A stretch of 39,229 bases of DNA, taken from contig NZ_ANAD01000112.1 in the NCBI RefSeq assembly GCF_000341245.1, positions 1 through 39,229 on the forward strand, read 5' to 3'. Below are positions 29,018 through 37,884 of this stretch, piece by piece; position 1 is the stretch's first letter, and each line of letters starts with the position of its first letter. The notes under the pieces were generated by a model. That model had not been told where the DNA came from and made no database searches. It was given only the letters and a program-made list of their open reading frames with translations. Made by a program: the position numbers and the translations under genes. This stretch comes from Nocardiopsis halophila DSM 44494. GTDB taxonomy: Bacteria; Actinomycetota; Actinomycetes; Streptosporangiales; Streptosporangiaceae.

Positions 29018-29108
29018 GTGCACACGTCCTTCGGTCGTCCCGGCGCGGGCCGGGAGACGGGAGTCGGGTCGGGGCGGGCACGGGCGGCGGAGGGCGCCGC
29101 CCACCCTG

Positions 29109-29127
29109 GTGTTACCGAAGGTAACAC
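29109..29127. promoter_or_regulatory. Palindromic operator upstream of the acyl-CoA dehydrogenase gene
   Basis: GTGTTACC-GAA-GGTAACAC is a perfect 8-bp inverted repeat with a 3-bp spacer, AT-richer than its surroundings and at promoter distance from the gene. TetR-type fatty-acid regulators bind palindromes of this size. No regulator gene is adjacent that obviously binds it. Confidence 0.65.
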
Positions 29128-29210
29128 GCGGCCGGGACCCATCGGAAGGGCACGCCGGAAGGGGACGGCGGCGGGCCGCGCCGGACGTTCCGACGATGCA
29201 GGGGGCCGCA

Positions 29211-29258
29211 CAAGGGCGCGGCCGGACTCCCTGTACGGGGAGTCCGGCCGCGCCCTTG
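29211..29258 (-). terminator. 21-bp perfect hairpin after ramB
   Basis: Arms 29211-29231 and 29238-29258 are perfectly complementary with a 6-nt loop, 27 nt beyond the ramB stop codon. It separates ramB from the acyl-CoA dehydrogenase gene on the same strand. Confidence 0.75.
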
Positions 29259-29284
29259 CTTGCGTCGCACCTGCCGCGCCGCGT

Positions 29285-30754
29285 TCAGTCCGCCTCGTGG
29301 CGCTCCAGGAACGTGTAGACGTCGGTCTCGTCCACGCCGGGGAAGGTCCCGGACGGCAGCGCCGACAGCACATGGGAGTGCGCGCGCGCCGACGGCCAGA
29401 CGTTGCCCTCCCAGCGCGAGGCGAGGTCGGCGGGGGGCTGCACGCAGCACTCCCCCGACGGGCAGTTCGACTTGGTGCGGTTGGTCGTCTCCCTGCCCCG
29501 GAACCAGCGCGACTCCTTGTAGGGCACCCCCAGGGTGATCGCGAAGTTCCGCTCCCGGCTGGGGTCGACGTGGGCGACGCACCAGTGCGTGCCGTTGGGC
29601 TTGTCGGTGTACTGGTAGTAGATCGAGTACCGGTCCGGGGAGGCGAACACCTGGCGCCCCGACCAGTACCGGCACATGCGCTGCCCCTCGATCGCACCGC
29701 TCTCGTCCGTGGGGAAGACGAGGCCGTCGTTCTCATAGGCCTTGTAGATGATGCCGGTCTCGTCGTTGCGGATGAAGTGGCAGACGAGGTCGAGGTGGCG
29801 GTTGGCCAGGTTGGTGAACCTGTGGGCCGCCATCTCGTAGGAGACGGAGAAGACGTCCCTGAGGTCCTCCACCGACAGGTCCCGCGCCTTCTTGGCCTCC
29901 TGGAGGTAGGGGACGACGGCGGTCTCGGGGATGAGGACGGCGGCCGCGTAGTAGTTGGCCTCCACCCGCTGCCTGAGGAAGTCGGCGTAGTCGCGGGGCT
30001 GCTGGTGCCCCAGGACGAAGTGCCCGAGGGTCTGCAGGAGGATCGTGCGGGGGCTGTGCATGCCCAGCGACTCGCGCTTGAGGTAGAGGCGGCGGTTGCG
30101 GGTGTCGGTCACCGACCGCACCGAGCGGGGCAGGTCCTGGACGTAGCGCAGGGTGAACCCGTGGTGGGTGACGATCGACAGGATCTGCCCCTGGGAGAGC
30201 GCGCCCCCGCTGTACCCGACGGCGTCCAGCGTCTCCTGGGCCGCCTTCTCGATCCCCGCGAAGTAGTTGCCGCGCTCGCGCATCTGCCGGCGCAGGTCGG
30301 CGTTGGCGCGGCGCGCCTCCTCAGGGGTGGCCGTCGGCTTGACGCTGCGCCGGCGCAGCTCGTCGTAGAGGCCGACGATGTGTTCGAGCACGTCGTTGGG
30401 CACGCGCTTGCCGACCTTGAGGTGCGGCAGGTTGAGGCTCTGGTAGACCGGGTCGCGCTGGGCCTCCTCCAGGGCGATCTCCAGCTGCGCCCGGCGGCTG
30501 GGGGGCTGGCGGGAGAGCAGCTCCTCCACCGACACGCCCAGCGCCTGAGCCAGGGAGGTCAGCAGGGACAGCTTGGGCTCGCGCTTGCCGTTCTCCAGCA
30601 GGGAGAGCTGGGAGGGGGCCCGGCCCACGCGTTCGCCCAGGTCGGCGAGGGTCATCCCGCGCGCGCGCCGCAGGTGGCGCAGCCGCTGGCCGAAGGTGAC
30701 GAGATCCAGGTCACCCGGCAAAGACGGGATTTCTTCGGTACCAAAGTACGTCAT
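29285..30754 (-). CDS. ramB: RamB-like regulator of acetate/glyoxylate metabolism
   Basis: A 489-residue transcription factor. The Xre-type helix-turn-helix (about 20-75) reads LRHLRRARGMTLADLGERVG. An ImmA/IrrE-like middle part follows, with GHFVLGH where a HExxH metal motif might stand, so it is probably not a protease. The long C-terminal DUF2083 (short-chain fatty acyl regulator) part includes MCRYWSGRQVFASPDRYSIYYQ. A late cysteine group (C431, C436, C437 in NCPSGECC) could bind an iron-sulfur cluster or sense redox. In Corynebacterium and Mycobacterium, RamB controls isocitrate lyase and its own gene. Here it is divergent from aceA with a near-consensus RamB box between them. ATG 30754 follows TATTAT by 6 nt, so it is probably leaderless. 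Confidence 0.92.
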   Translation of the reverse strand: MTYFGTEEIPSLPGDLDLVTFGQRLRHLRRARGMTLADLGERVGRAPSQLSLLENGKREPKLSLLTSLAQALGVSVEELLSRQPPSRRAQLEIALEEAQRDPVYQSLNLPHLKVGKRVPNDVLEHIVGLYDELRRRSVKPTATPEEARRANADLRRQMRERGNYFAGIEKAAQETLDAVGYSGGALSQGQILSIVTHHGFTLRYVQDLPRSVRSVTDTRNRRLYLKRESLGMHSPRTILLQTLGHFVLGHQQPRDYADFLRQRVEANYYAAAVLIPETAVVPYLQEAKKARDLSVEDLRDVFSVSYEMAAHRFTNLANRHLDLVCHFIRNDETGIIYKAYENDGLVFPTDESGAIEGQRMCRYWSGRQVFASPDRYSIYYQYTDKPNGTHWCVAHVDPSRERNFAITLGVPYKESRWFRGRETTNRTKSNCPSGECCVQPPADLASRWEGNVWPSARAHSHVLSALPSGTFPGVDETDVYTFLERHEAD

Positions 30755-30760
30755 GGGTTC

Positions 30761-30766
30761 ATAATA
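30761..30766 (-). promoter_or_regulatory. -10 element of ramB
   Basis: TATTAT on the minus strand ends 6 nt before the ramB ATG, inside an AT-rich island. The expected transcription start coincides with the start codon. Confidence 0.5.
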
Positions 30767-30812
30767 AGGAAAGATTCTCAGATCTTCACACCGAATCGGC
30801 TCGAAAAACCCT

Positions 30813-30825
30813 GGAACTTTGCGAA
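30813..30825. promoter_or_regulatory. RamB binding site
   Basis: GGAACTTTGCGAA differs at one position from the RamB motif as I recall it from Corynebacterium (A/G A/G AACTTTGCAAA). It lies between divergent ramB and aceA, about 60 bp from the ramB start and 110 bp from the aceA start, so it could serve both genes. Confidence 0.6.
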
Positions 30826-30935
30826 GAATCGTAGGCACAGGCGGGGAACACACCGCCCCCGAGGGCCCACGGCCCGCGGGAGCGGGTCTCCAGCCGGTAC
30901 GTCGTCCAGGGGAAAGAAGAAGGCGGGAAGATCAC

Positions 30936-32234
<1,299 letters not shown>

Positions 32235-32308
32235 TACTGGCTCCTCGTCCCTGACGGGCCGTCCGCCCCGCTTTCGTGGCTGGGGCGCGGCGGGCGGGCC
32301 GTCCCCTC

Positions 32309-32351
32309 GCCGCCGGTCCCACGGCCTCGTGTCACCCGTGGGACCGGCGGC
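32309..32351 (+). terminator. 16-bp perfect hairpin after aceA
   Basis: Arms 32309-32324 and 32336-32351 are perfectly complementary around an 11-nt loop, about 75 nt beyond the aceA stop codon. Confidence 0.7.
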
Positions 32352-32432
32352 ACCTTCATGCCGCCCCACGCCGCTCCCGCGCCGCCCGAGGGCGGGGGTC
32401 CGGCGGATCCCGGGCGTGCGATGATCGGCCCC

Positions 32433-33296
32433 ATGTCCGAGTCCACCTCAGCGCCGCCTCCGCCTCCCCCTCCGGAGGAGGCCCGCTCCCCCGGCGCGGA
32501 GCGGGCGCGGCCGGCGCCCGCCCTGCCCGAGCCCGCACCGCTCACCCGCCGGATGATCGGCGGGGAGGTGGCCTGCGTGCTGGCGCTGTCCCTGGGCGCG
32601 GCCGCGGTGTCGGCGGTGATCTCCTTCACCGGCGCCCTGACCGCCCCGGGGTCGCTCTCCGACCAGACCGCCAGCCTGGTCGGGCCGCGCGCCGGGGCCG
32701 AGCGCCCCTGGCTGGACCTGTCCCGCCAGGCGGCCTCGCTGGTGTTCGCCTTCGCTCCGGTGGCCCTCGTGGTGTACCTGCTGCACCGCAGCCGCGAGTC
32801 CGCCGCCACGATCGGCTTCGACCTGCGCCGCCCCGGTGCGGACCTGGCGGGCGGTGCGGCGCTGGCCGCGGCCATCGGATGCGGCGGCCTGGTGGTCTAC
32901 CTGGTCTCCTGGCACCTGGGGCTGACGGTGACCGTGGCGCCCAGCGCGCTGGAGCAGCACTGGTGGCAGTACCCGGTGCTGGTCCTGCAGGCCGTCAAGA
33001 ACGGCGTCCTGGAGGAGGTCATCGTCGTCGGCTACCTGCTGCTGCGGTTCGAGCAGCTGGGCTGGTCGCCGGTGCGCGCCATCCTGTTCAGCTCCGTGCT
33101 GCGCGCCTTCTACCACCTCTACCAGGGTGTGGGGATGTTCTTCGGCAACCTGGTGATGGGGCTGGTGTTCTGCTGGGCCTACAGGCGCTGGGGCCGGGTG
33201 ATGCCGCTCGTCGTCGCGCACTCCCTGATCGACATCGTCGCCTTCGCCGGGTCGGTCCTGCTGCTCGGAAAGGTGGACTGGCTTCCCGGCGCGTGA
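32433..33296 (+). CDS. CPBP family intramembrane metalloprotease-like protein
   Basis: A 287-residue membrane protein: a Pro-rich N-terminus of about 45 residues, then six to eight helices with the CPBP (Abi/CAAX protease) core. The glutamate pair is E194-E195 in EEVIVVGYLLLR, where the arginine of the common EExxxR motif is replaced by Val. The histidine motifs RAFYHLYQG and HSLIDI are intact. This variant seems frequent in actinobacteria, so activity is plausible but unproven. ATG 32433 is the best start; in-frame ATGs at 32358 and 32421 lengthen a disordered tail only. No bacteriocin or prenylation genes are adjacent. Confidence 0.8.
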   Translation: MSESTSAPPPPPPPEEARSPGAERARPAPALPEPAPLTRRMIGGEVACVLALSLGAAAVSAVISFTGALTAPGSLSDQTASLVGPRAGAERPWLDLSRQAASLVFAFAPVALVVYLLHRSRESAATIGFDLRRPGADLAGGAALAAAIGCGGLVVYLVSWHLGLTVTVAPSALEQHWWQYPVLVLQAVKNGVLEEVIVVGYLLLRFEQLGWSPVRAILFSSVLRAFYHLYQGVGMFFGNLVMGLVFCWAYRRWGRVMPLVVAHSLIDIVAFAGSVLLLGKVDWLPGA

Positions 33297-33308
33297 GGAC
33301 GCGTGAGG

Positions 33309-33343
33309 GGCCGGGCGGCCGGCTAGGAGGCCGCCGCCCGGCC
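33309..33343. terminator. Imperfect hairpin between convergent genes
   Basis: GGCCGGGCGGCC (33309-33320) pairs with 33329-33343, which has three extra bases. It lies between the CPBP gene and the transporter gene, reaching into the latter's last codons. Confidence 0.5.
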
Positions 33344-34594
33344 GGCCGCGCGCGCGGCCTTGCGCTCCAGGGCGTCCTCCAGGAAGCGCGGGCGCCCCAG
33401 GAACATGCCGACGACCATGTTCCCGGTCACCAGGAGCCCCACAAGGGCCAGCGGAGCGTGCCAGCCGCCGGAGAGGTCGTGCAGGAAGCCGAAGAGGAAC
33501 GGGCCCACGCCGCCCATCAGGTAGCCCAGGCTCTGACTGGAGGCCGACATGGCCGCGGTGGCGGCCGAGGTGCGCGTGCGCACGGCGAAGAAGGTGAGCG
33601 CCAGGGTGAAGGTGCCCATACCCATGCCGATGAGCACGGTCCACAGCCACACGCCGCCGGTCGGGGCGATCCAGATGCCGGTCAGGCCGAGGGCGTAGCA
33701 GACGAAGAAGAACAGCACGTAGCCGCGGTGGTCGCGGGCCCGGGCCATCAGCCCCGGCAGCACCAGCGAGGTGGGCACCGCCAAGGCGGTCAGCAGCGAC
33801 AGGGCCAGGCCCGCACTGCCGGCGCTCATGCCCTGGTCGCGCAGCATCTGGGCGTACCAGCCGAACATGATGTAGGCGACCGTGGACTGCGTACCGAAGA
33901 AGAGCACCGACTGCCATCCCATGGCCGTGCCCAGCACCGTGCGCAGCGACGTGGCCTGTGCGGGGTCCTGCCGGGCGGGCTCGTGGCGCAGCACCAGGAC
34001 CCACGGGACGGCGGCGATGAGGCCGAAGACGGCGTACAGGCCCAGGGCGGTGCGCCAGCTCCCGGTGGCGCCGAACACCGGGACGGTGGCCGCGGCCGCC
34101 ATGGTGGTGCCGGCCGCCAGCGCGGTGGTGTACAGGGTCGTCATCGCCCCGACACGGTCCGGGAAGTGCTGCTTGACCAGGGTCGGCAGGAGCACGTTGC
34201 CGACCGCGCCGCCGCTGAGGGCGATCGCGCTCAGCGCCAGGAAGGTCCAGGGGTCGTCGACCAGAACACGCGCGGCCAGTCCGACGGTGAGCGCGCCCAG
34301 GGCGGCCACGAGCACGTGGTGCTCGCCGAAGCGGCGGATGAGTGCGGGCGTGGCGGCGCCGAAGGCGGCGAAGCACAGCACCGGCAGGGTGGTCAGCACC
34401 CCGGCGAGCGTGGTGGACATGCCCAGCCCCGCGGACACCTCGTCGAGCAGCGGACCCACGCTGGTGATGGCGGTGCGCAGGTTGATCGCGGCCAGGGCGA
34501 CCCCGGCGATCAGCAGCCAGGCGACGTGCCGGCGGCGGCCTCGGCCCGCCTCCGGTCCGCCCCCAAGGACGCGCTCGGCTGTGGCGCTTGTCAC
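33323..34594 (-). CDS. MFS transporter, CynX/NimT family
   Basis: A 423-residue major facilitator with twelve predicted helices. The opening helix INLRTAITSVGPLLDEV is the signature of CynX/NimT (cyanate, 2-nitroimidazole) transporters. Later segments (RTRTSAATAAMSASSQSLGYLMGGVGPFLFG) fit the same family. It probably exports or imports a small organic anion or drug. GTG 34594 has AAGGGGGG 4-5 nt upstream. The divergent GntR/FCD regulator starts 155 bp away, the usual pairing for this family, so that regulator probably controls it. Confidence 0.88.
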   Translation of the reverse strand: MTSATAERVLGGGPEAGRGRRRHVAWLLIAGVALAAINLRTAITSVGPLLDEVSAGLGMSTTLAGVLTTLPVLCFAAFGAATPALIRRFGEHHVLVAALGALTVGLAARVLVDDPWTFLALSAIALSGGAVGNVLLPTLVKQHFPDRVGAMTTLYTTALAAGTTMAAAATVPVFGATGSWRTALGLYAVFGLIAAVPWVLVLRHEPARQDPAQATSLRTVLGTAMGWQSVLFFGTQSTVAYIMFGWYAQMLRDQGMSAGSAGLALSLLTALAVPTSLVLPGLMARARDHRGYVLFFFVCYALGLTGIWIAPTGGVWLWTVLIGMGMGTFTLALTFFAVRTRTSAATAAMSASSQSLGYLMGGVGPFLFGFLHDLSGGWHAPLALVGLLVTGNMVVGMFLGRPRFLEDALERKAARAAGRAAAS

Positions 34595-34749
34595 ACGCCC
34601 CCCTTATTCATAGGATGACAGGATCTACATCGACAGCGTAACGCATTCGCAGGGACGGCCTGTTCCCTGCGCGGCCTGGTCTAAGCTCCGGCCTTAACCG
34701 CCCCTCACGATGTGGCCCCCAAGGGCCGACACTCCTAGGAGGTAACCGC

Positions 34750-35424
34750 GTGCCCCTCGCCTCGACGCGCCGGACCGGCCTGGTCGACCAGGTCATCAGC
34801 CAGCTCAGAGCCCAGATCGACTCTGGCGAGTGGGGTGTCGGCGACCGCATCCCCACCGAGTCGGAACTCTCCGATCAACTGGAGGTGGGCCGCAACACCG
34901 TCAGGGAGGCCGTGCGCGCCCTGGCCCACGCGGGACTTCTCGAGATCCGCCAGGGGGCGGGCACCTTCGTGCGCGCCTCCAGCGAGCTCGGGGGCGCGCT
35001 GCGGCGCCGCCTGGAGCGCTCGCGCATCCGCGAGAACCTGGAGGTGCGGCGCGCCCTGGAGATGGAGGCGGCGCGCCTGGCCGCGCTCCGGCGCACCGAC
35101 GAGGACCTGGCCGACATCGACCGCGCCCTGGCCCTGCGCGACAGCGCATGGCGCGAGCGCGACATGTCCTCCTTCGTCGAGGCCGACTTCACCTTCCACC
35201 GGGCCGTGGTCAACGCCACCCACAACCCCCTGCTGATCGAGCTCTACGACGACATCGCCTCCGTCGTCTACGACAGCATCGCCCAGTCGGCCCTGGTCCA
35301 GGCCTCCCCGGAGGACCTCGACCACGCGCGGCTGGGAGAGGCCATCCGCGAGGGCGACCAGGCGCGCGCGCTGCGCGAGGCCGCCTGCTACCTGGACGAG
35401 CTCCTGGCCCGGGCGGACGACTGA
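34750..35424 (+). CDS. GntR family regulator, FadR/FCD type
   Basis: A 224-residue regulator. The winged helix (about 8-75) reads GDRIPTESELSDQLEVGRNTVREAVRALAHAGLLE, followed by the all-helical FCD ligand domain (RRALEMEAARLAALR, FHRAVVNATHNPLL). FCD regulators bind carboxylates through a metal and usually repress the gene beside them, here the CynX/NimT transporter. GTG 34750 has a strong GGAGG 8 nt upstream. I could not find a clear operator palindrome in the 155-bp gap. Confidence 0.9.
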   Translation: MPLASTRRTGLVDQVISQLRAQIDSGEWGVGDRIPTESELSDQLEVGRNTVREAVRALAHAGLLEIRQGAGTFVRASSELGGALRRRLERSRIRENLEVRRALEMEAARLAALRRTDEDLADIDRALALRDSAWRERDMSSFVEADFTFHRAVVNATHNPLLIELYDDIASVVYDSIAQSALVQASPEDLDHARLGEAIREGDQARALREAACYLDELLARADD

Positions 35425-36016
35425 GGGCGCGGGTTCCGCGCGCCGGCCGCGAGGCCCGCCTCACCGAGTGATCGGAGGAGACGGGGTTCACGGTCGGCGC
35501 GCGGCCCCGCGCAGGACGGCGTTTGCAGGCGCGGGATCCCGTTTCCGCGCCCATCGGCTCAGTGCTCCCCGAGGTCCGCGGCTCAGAGGACCGAGCCGTT
35601 GGCCGGGGCCGCCCTCTCGGGGCACGCACCGGCCACGGCGCGCCCTTGAGGCGCCGTTCGGGCTCTGGTGCGCGAGAAGCGTCCGGTGGCGCCGGAGACA
35701 GGCGTTCCGGTGACAGCACCGCGCCCCGAAAAGGCCCCGTGAATCCCTTCCTTGAAGCGGTACGCCCTTCCGCTTCGAGCTATGCAGGGACCGCCAGGAG
35801 CGCCGGGGTCCGACCGGGCCGATGGGCCGGCACCGCTTCGGCGGCCGCGCCCGCCGTGAGCCGGTCTACGGGACCCGCGACGTCCATACCGGGGCGGGGG
35901 GCGCACGTCGGTCGCCGGAGGCGTCAGGGAGGAGCAGGGGGTCACCAGCGGCGCGCTCACGCCGGCGACCGCCGGCGACCGCCGGACCGGCGCTGAGGAC
36001 CCGAGCGTCGGCGTGC
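35425..36016. other. Gene-free region of about 590 bp
   Basis: No frame on either strand shows a recognisable protein, a ribosome site at a plausible start or coding-type third positions. A small hairpin (GCGCGG/CCGCGC) directly after the regulator gene may be its terminator. GGCGCGG...CCGCGCC near 35529-35552 is another. It may hold a decayed gene or an unrecognised RNA. Confidence 0.5.
35961..35986. repeat. 10-bp tandem repeat
   Basis: GCCGGCGACC occurs twice in a row (35961-35970, 35971-35980) followed by a partial third copy. It lies about 30-55 bp beyond the stop codon of the RraA-like gene, in the gene-free stretch. Confidence 0.65.
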
Positions 36017-36778
36017 TCAGCGCTCGGCCGCGGGGGCGGCCTCGAAGCGGCCGAGGCCGCCCTCCCAGCCGGCGACCCGGGTGGGGTCGAGGTCGAGCAG
36101 TTCGATGGTGCTCTCCCCCGCGCACACGGCTTCGACGAGTTCGCGGTCCATGGTGGCGGCCCGCAGTGCGTCGGCCACGATGTCCGCCGCCTTGCCCCTG
36201 GGCAGGCACACCACCCCGTCGTCGTCGGCGGCCACCCAGTCCCCGCGGCGGACCGTCACCGGAGCGGCGCCGGTGTTCAGGGTGATCTCGCGGCCCACCG
36301 CACCCCCGGACTCGTGGGAGGTCCCGCGCGGGGAGACCCCGGCGCTGACCACCGGAAGGCCGGTGCGGGCGATGGCGCCGATGTCGCGGACGCACCCGTC
36401 GATCACGATGCCGGCGACGCGGCGCATGCGCGCGGCGACGGCGAGGATCTCGTCGACGTAGCCGTACTCGGGGTCCGCGGAGGCGTCCACCACCAGCGCG
36501 CTCCCCGGGGCCGCCTGGGCGACCGCGGCGTGCAGCGCGAGGTTGTCGCCGGGGGCGCAGCGGACCGGTAGGACCGTGGCCGCCAGCCCCTCCCCCGGCT
36601 GGACCGGGAAGAGGTGCGCCCCCAAGGGCAGGGCCCCGCTCCTGGTCAGCGCCGCCGTTCCGACCGCCGTCAAGGTATCCGCAAGCGCCACGTCGACCTC
36701 CCCGAATGCACCGCGCCTGAGCGGGCGCGCCGCGGCCGACCCGGAGGTCAGGCGGCGGCCCGATCCCCACATACTCAC
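36017..36778 (-). CDS. RraA-like family protein (class II aldolase/decarboxylase type)
   Basis: A 253-residue member of the RraA/HMG-CHA aldolase superfamily. It has the metal and substrate motif IDGCVRDIGAI and the segment VSAGVSPRGTSHESGG. Relatives act either as 4-carboxy-4-hydroxy-2-oxoadipate aldolases/oxaloacetate decarboxylases or, in E. coli, as an RNase E inhibitor. The enzymatic role is more likely here. GTG 36778 has GGGAAG 6 nt upstream; ATG 36772 is the alternative. A tail of about 35 residues precedes the conserved domain and is longer than usual. No aromatic-degradation genes are adjacent. Confidence 0.75.
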   Translation of the reverse strand: MSMWGSGRRLTSGSAAARPLRRGAFGEVDVALADTLTAVGTAALTRSGALPLGAHLFPVQPGEGLAATVLPVRCAPGDNLALHAAVAQAAPGSALVVDASADPEYGYVDEILAVAARMRRVAGIVIDGCVRDIGAIARTGLPVVSAGVSPRGTSHESGGAVGREITLNTGAAPVTVRRGDWVAADDDGVVCLPRGKAADIVADALRAATMDRELVEAVCAGESTIELLDLDPTRVAGWEGGLGRFEAAPAAER

Positions 36779-36821
36779 GGGTAACTTCCCTGCAGCGCAA
36801 GACGTTCGGCCAGGAATCGAC

Positions 36822-36861
36822 AAAAAACGCTACCGCCGGTTACACGTTCAGGCCTGCGGTA
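36822..36861 (-). terminator. Weak hairpin with T6 tail after folP2
   Basis: TACCGC/GCGGTA (6 bp, 36856-36861 with 36831-36836) is followed on the minus strand by GCG and six T (36827-36822). It lies 125 nt beyond the folP2 stop and upstream of the RraA-like gene. Confidence 0.35.
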
Positions 36862-36984
36862 TCGCCCGCCCCAGGTGTTCCTCCGCCCGCCCCGTGGCCG
36901 GTCGGCGGCCCAGGACGCACGACCCGGGGGAACCATGGAGGGGCGGGGCACCGGCGAGGCTCCGCCGACGGACCGCCCCGCCGG

Positions 36985-37884
36985 TCACGCCCGGCGGCCC
37001 TCCGCGGCGCGGACCGCCGCGACGGTGTCCAGGGCCGTCCGGGCCGCGCCGGCGTCGTGGACGCGGAACACCCGCGCCCCCTCCCAGGCCGACACCGCCA
37101 GCACCGCCAGCGTGCCCGCCAGGCGGTCGGTGAGCGGGACGTCCAGGGACTCCCCGATGAAGTCCTTGTTGGAGACCGCCACCAGCACCGGCCACCCGCC
37201 CGCCGCGAGCCCGCCCAGCCTGCGGGTGAGCTCCAGCGAGTGGTAGGTGTTCTTGCCGAAGTCGTGGGTGGGGTCCACCAGGATCCCCTCCGGGCGCACG
37301 CCCAGGTCCACGGCGCGCTCGGCGAGCCGCGCGACCGTGGCCGCCACGTCCGCCGCCACGTCGCCGTAGGCCGCGCGGTGCGGGTCGGTGCGCGGCCCCA
37401 GGCCCCCCGTGTGGCTGCACACCAGTCCCGCGCCGGTGGCGGCGGCAACCCGCGCCAGGTCGGGGTCGGCGCCGGCCCAGGTGTCGTTGATCAGGTCGGC
37501 CCCGGCGCGCACGCACTCCTCGCCCACCCGCGCCCGCCAGGTGTCCACCGAGATGACCACCCCGGGGTGGCGGCGCCGCAGCTCGGCGATGAAGGGCGCG
37601 GTGCGCCCGGTCTCCTCGTCCGGGTCCACCTCGGCGCCGTGGCCGGCCTTGACCCCGCCGACGTCGATGATGTCGGCGCCGCGTTCCACGGCCGCGTCGG
37701 CGGCCCGCAGCGCGGCGTCGAAGGCGTAGGTGGCGCCGCGGTCGAAGAAGGAGTCCGGGGTCCGGTTGACCACCGCCATCACCGCGTGCTCACCGGGGGC
37801 GAAGGAGCGCCCGCCCAGGCGCAGGACCCGCGGCGGCGCGTCCGCCGCCCCCTCCCGGGCCGCGCCCGCCCCCGCCCTGCTCAC
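36985..37884 (-). CDS. folP2: FolP2-type dihydropteroate synthase homologue
   Basis: A 299-residue TIM-barrel protein of the dihydropteroate synthase family. It has the pterin-site start MAVVNRTPDSFFDRGATY. Where true synthases read DIIDVGGESTRPG, it has DIIDVGGVKAGHGAEV, as in mycobacterial FolP2. NKDFIGESL also matches FolP2. Mycobacterial FolP2 has been reported to lack dihydropteroate synthase activity, so a role in folate synthesis is doubtful. GTG 37884 is chosen because it overlaps the stop codon of the Lrp-type gene by 4 nt (GTGA), giving coupled translation. No other folate genes (folB, folK, folE) are adjacent. Confidence 0.85.
   Translation of the reverse strand: MSRAGAGAAREGAADAPPRVLRLGGRSFAPGEHAVMAVVNRTPDSFFDRGATYAFDAALRAADAAVERGADIIDVGGVKAGHGAEVDPDEETGRTAPFIAELRRRHPGVVISVDTWRARVGEECVRAGADLINDTWAGADPDLARVAAATGAGLVCSHTGGLGPRTDPHRAAYGDVAADVAATVARLAERAVDLGVRPEGILVDPTHDFGKNTYHSLELTRRLGGLAAGGWPVLVAVSNKDFIGESLDVPLTDRLAGTLAVLAVSAWEGARVFRVHDAGAARTALDTVAAVRAAEGRRA

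Noticed and set aside
35468-35996. Small plus-strand frames in the gene-free region
   Set aside because: Arg/Gly/Pro-rich random-looking translations with no start signals.
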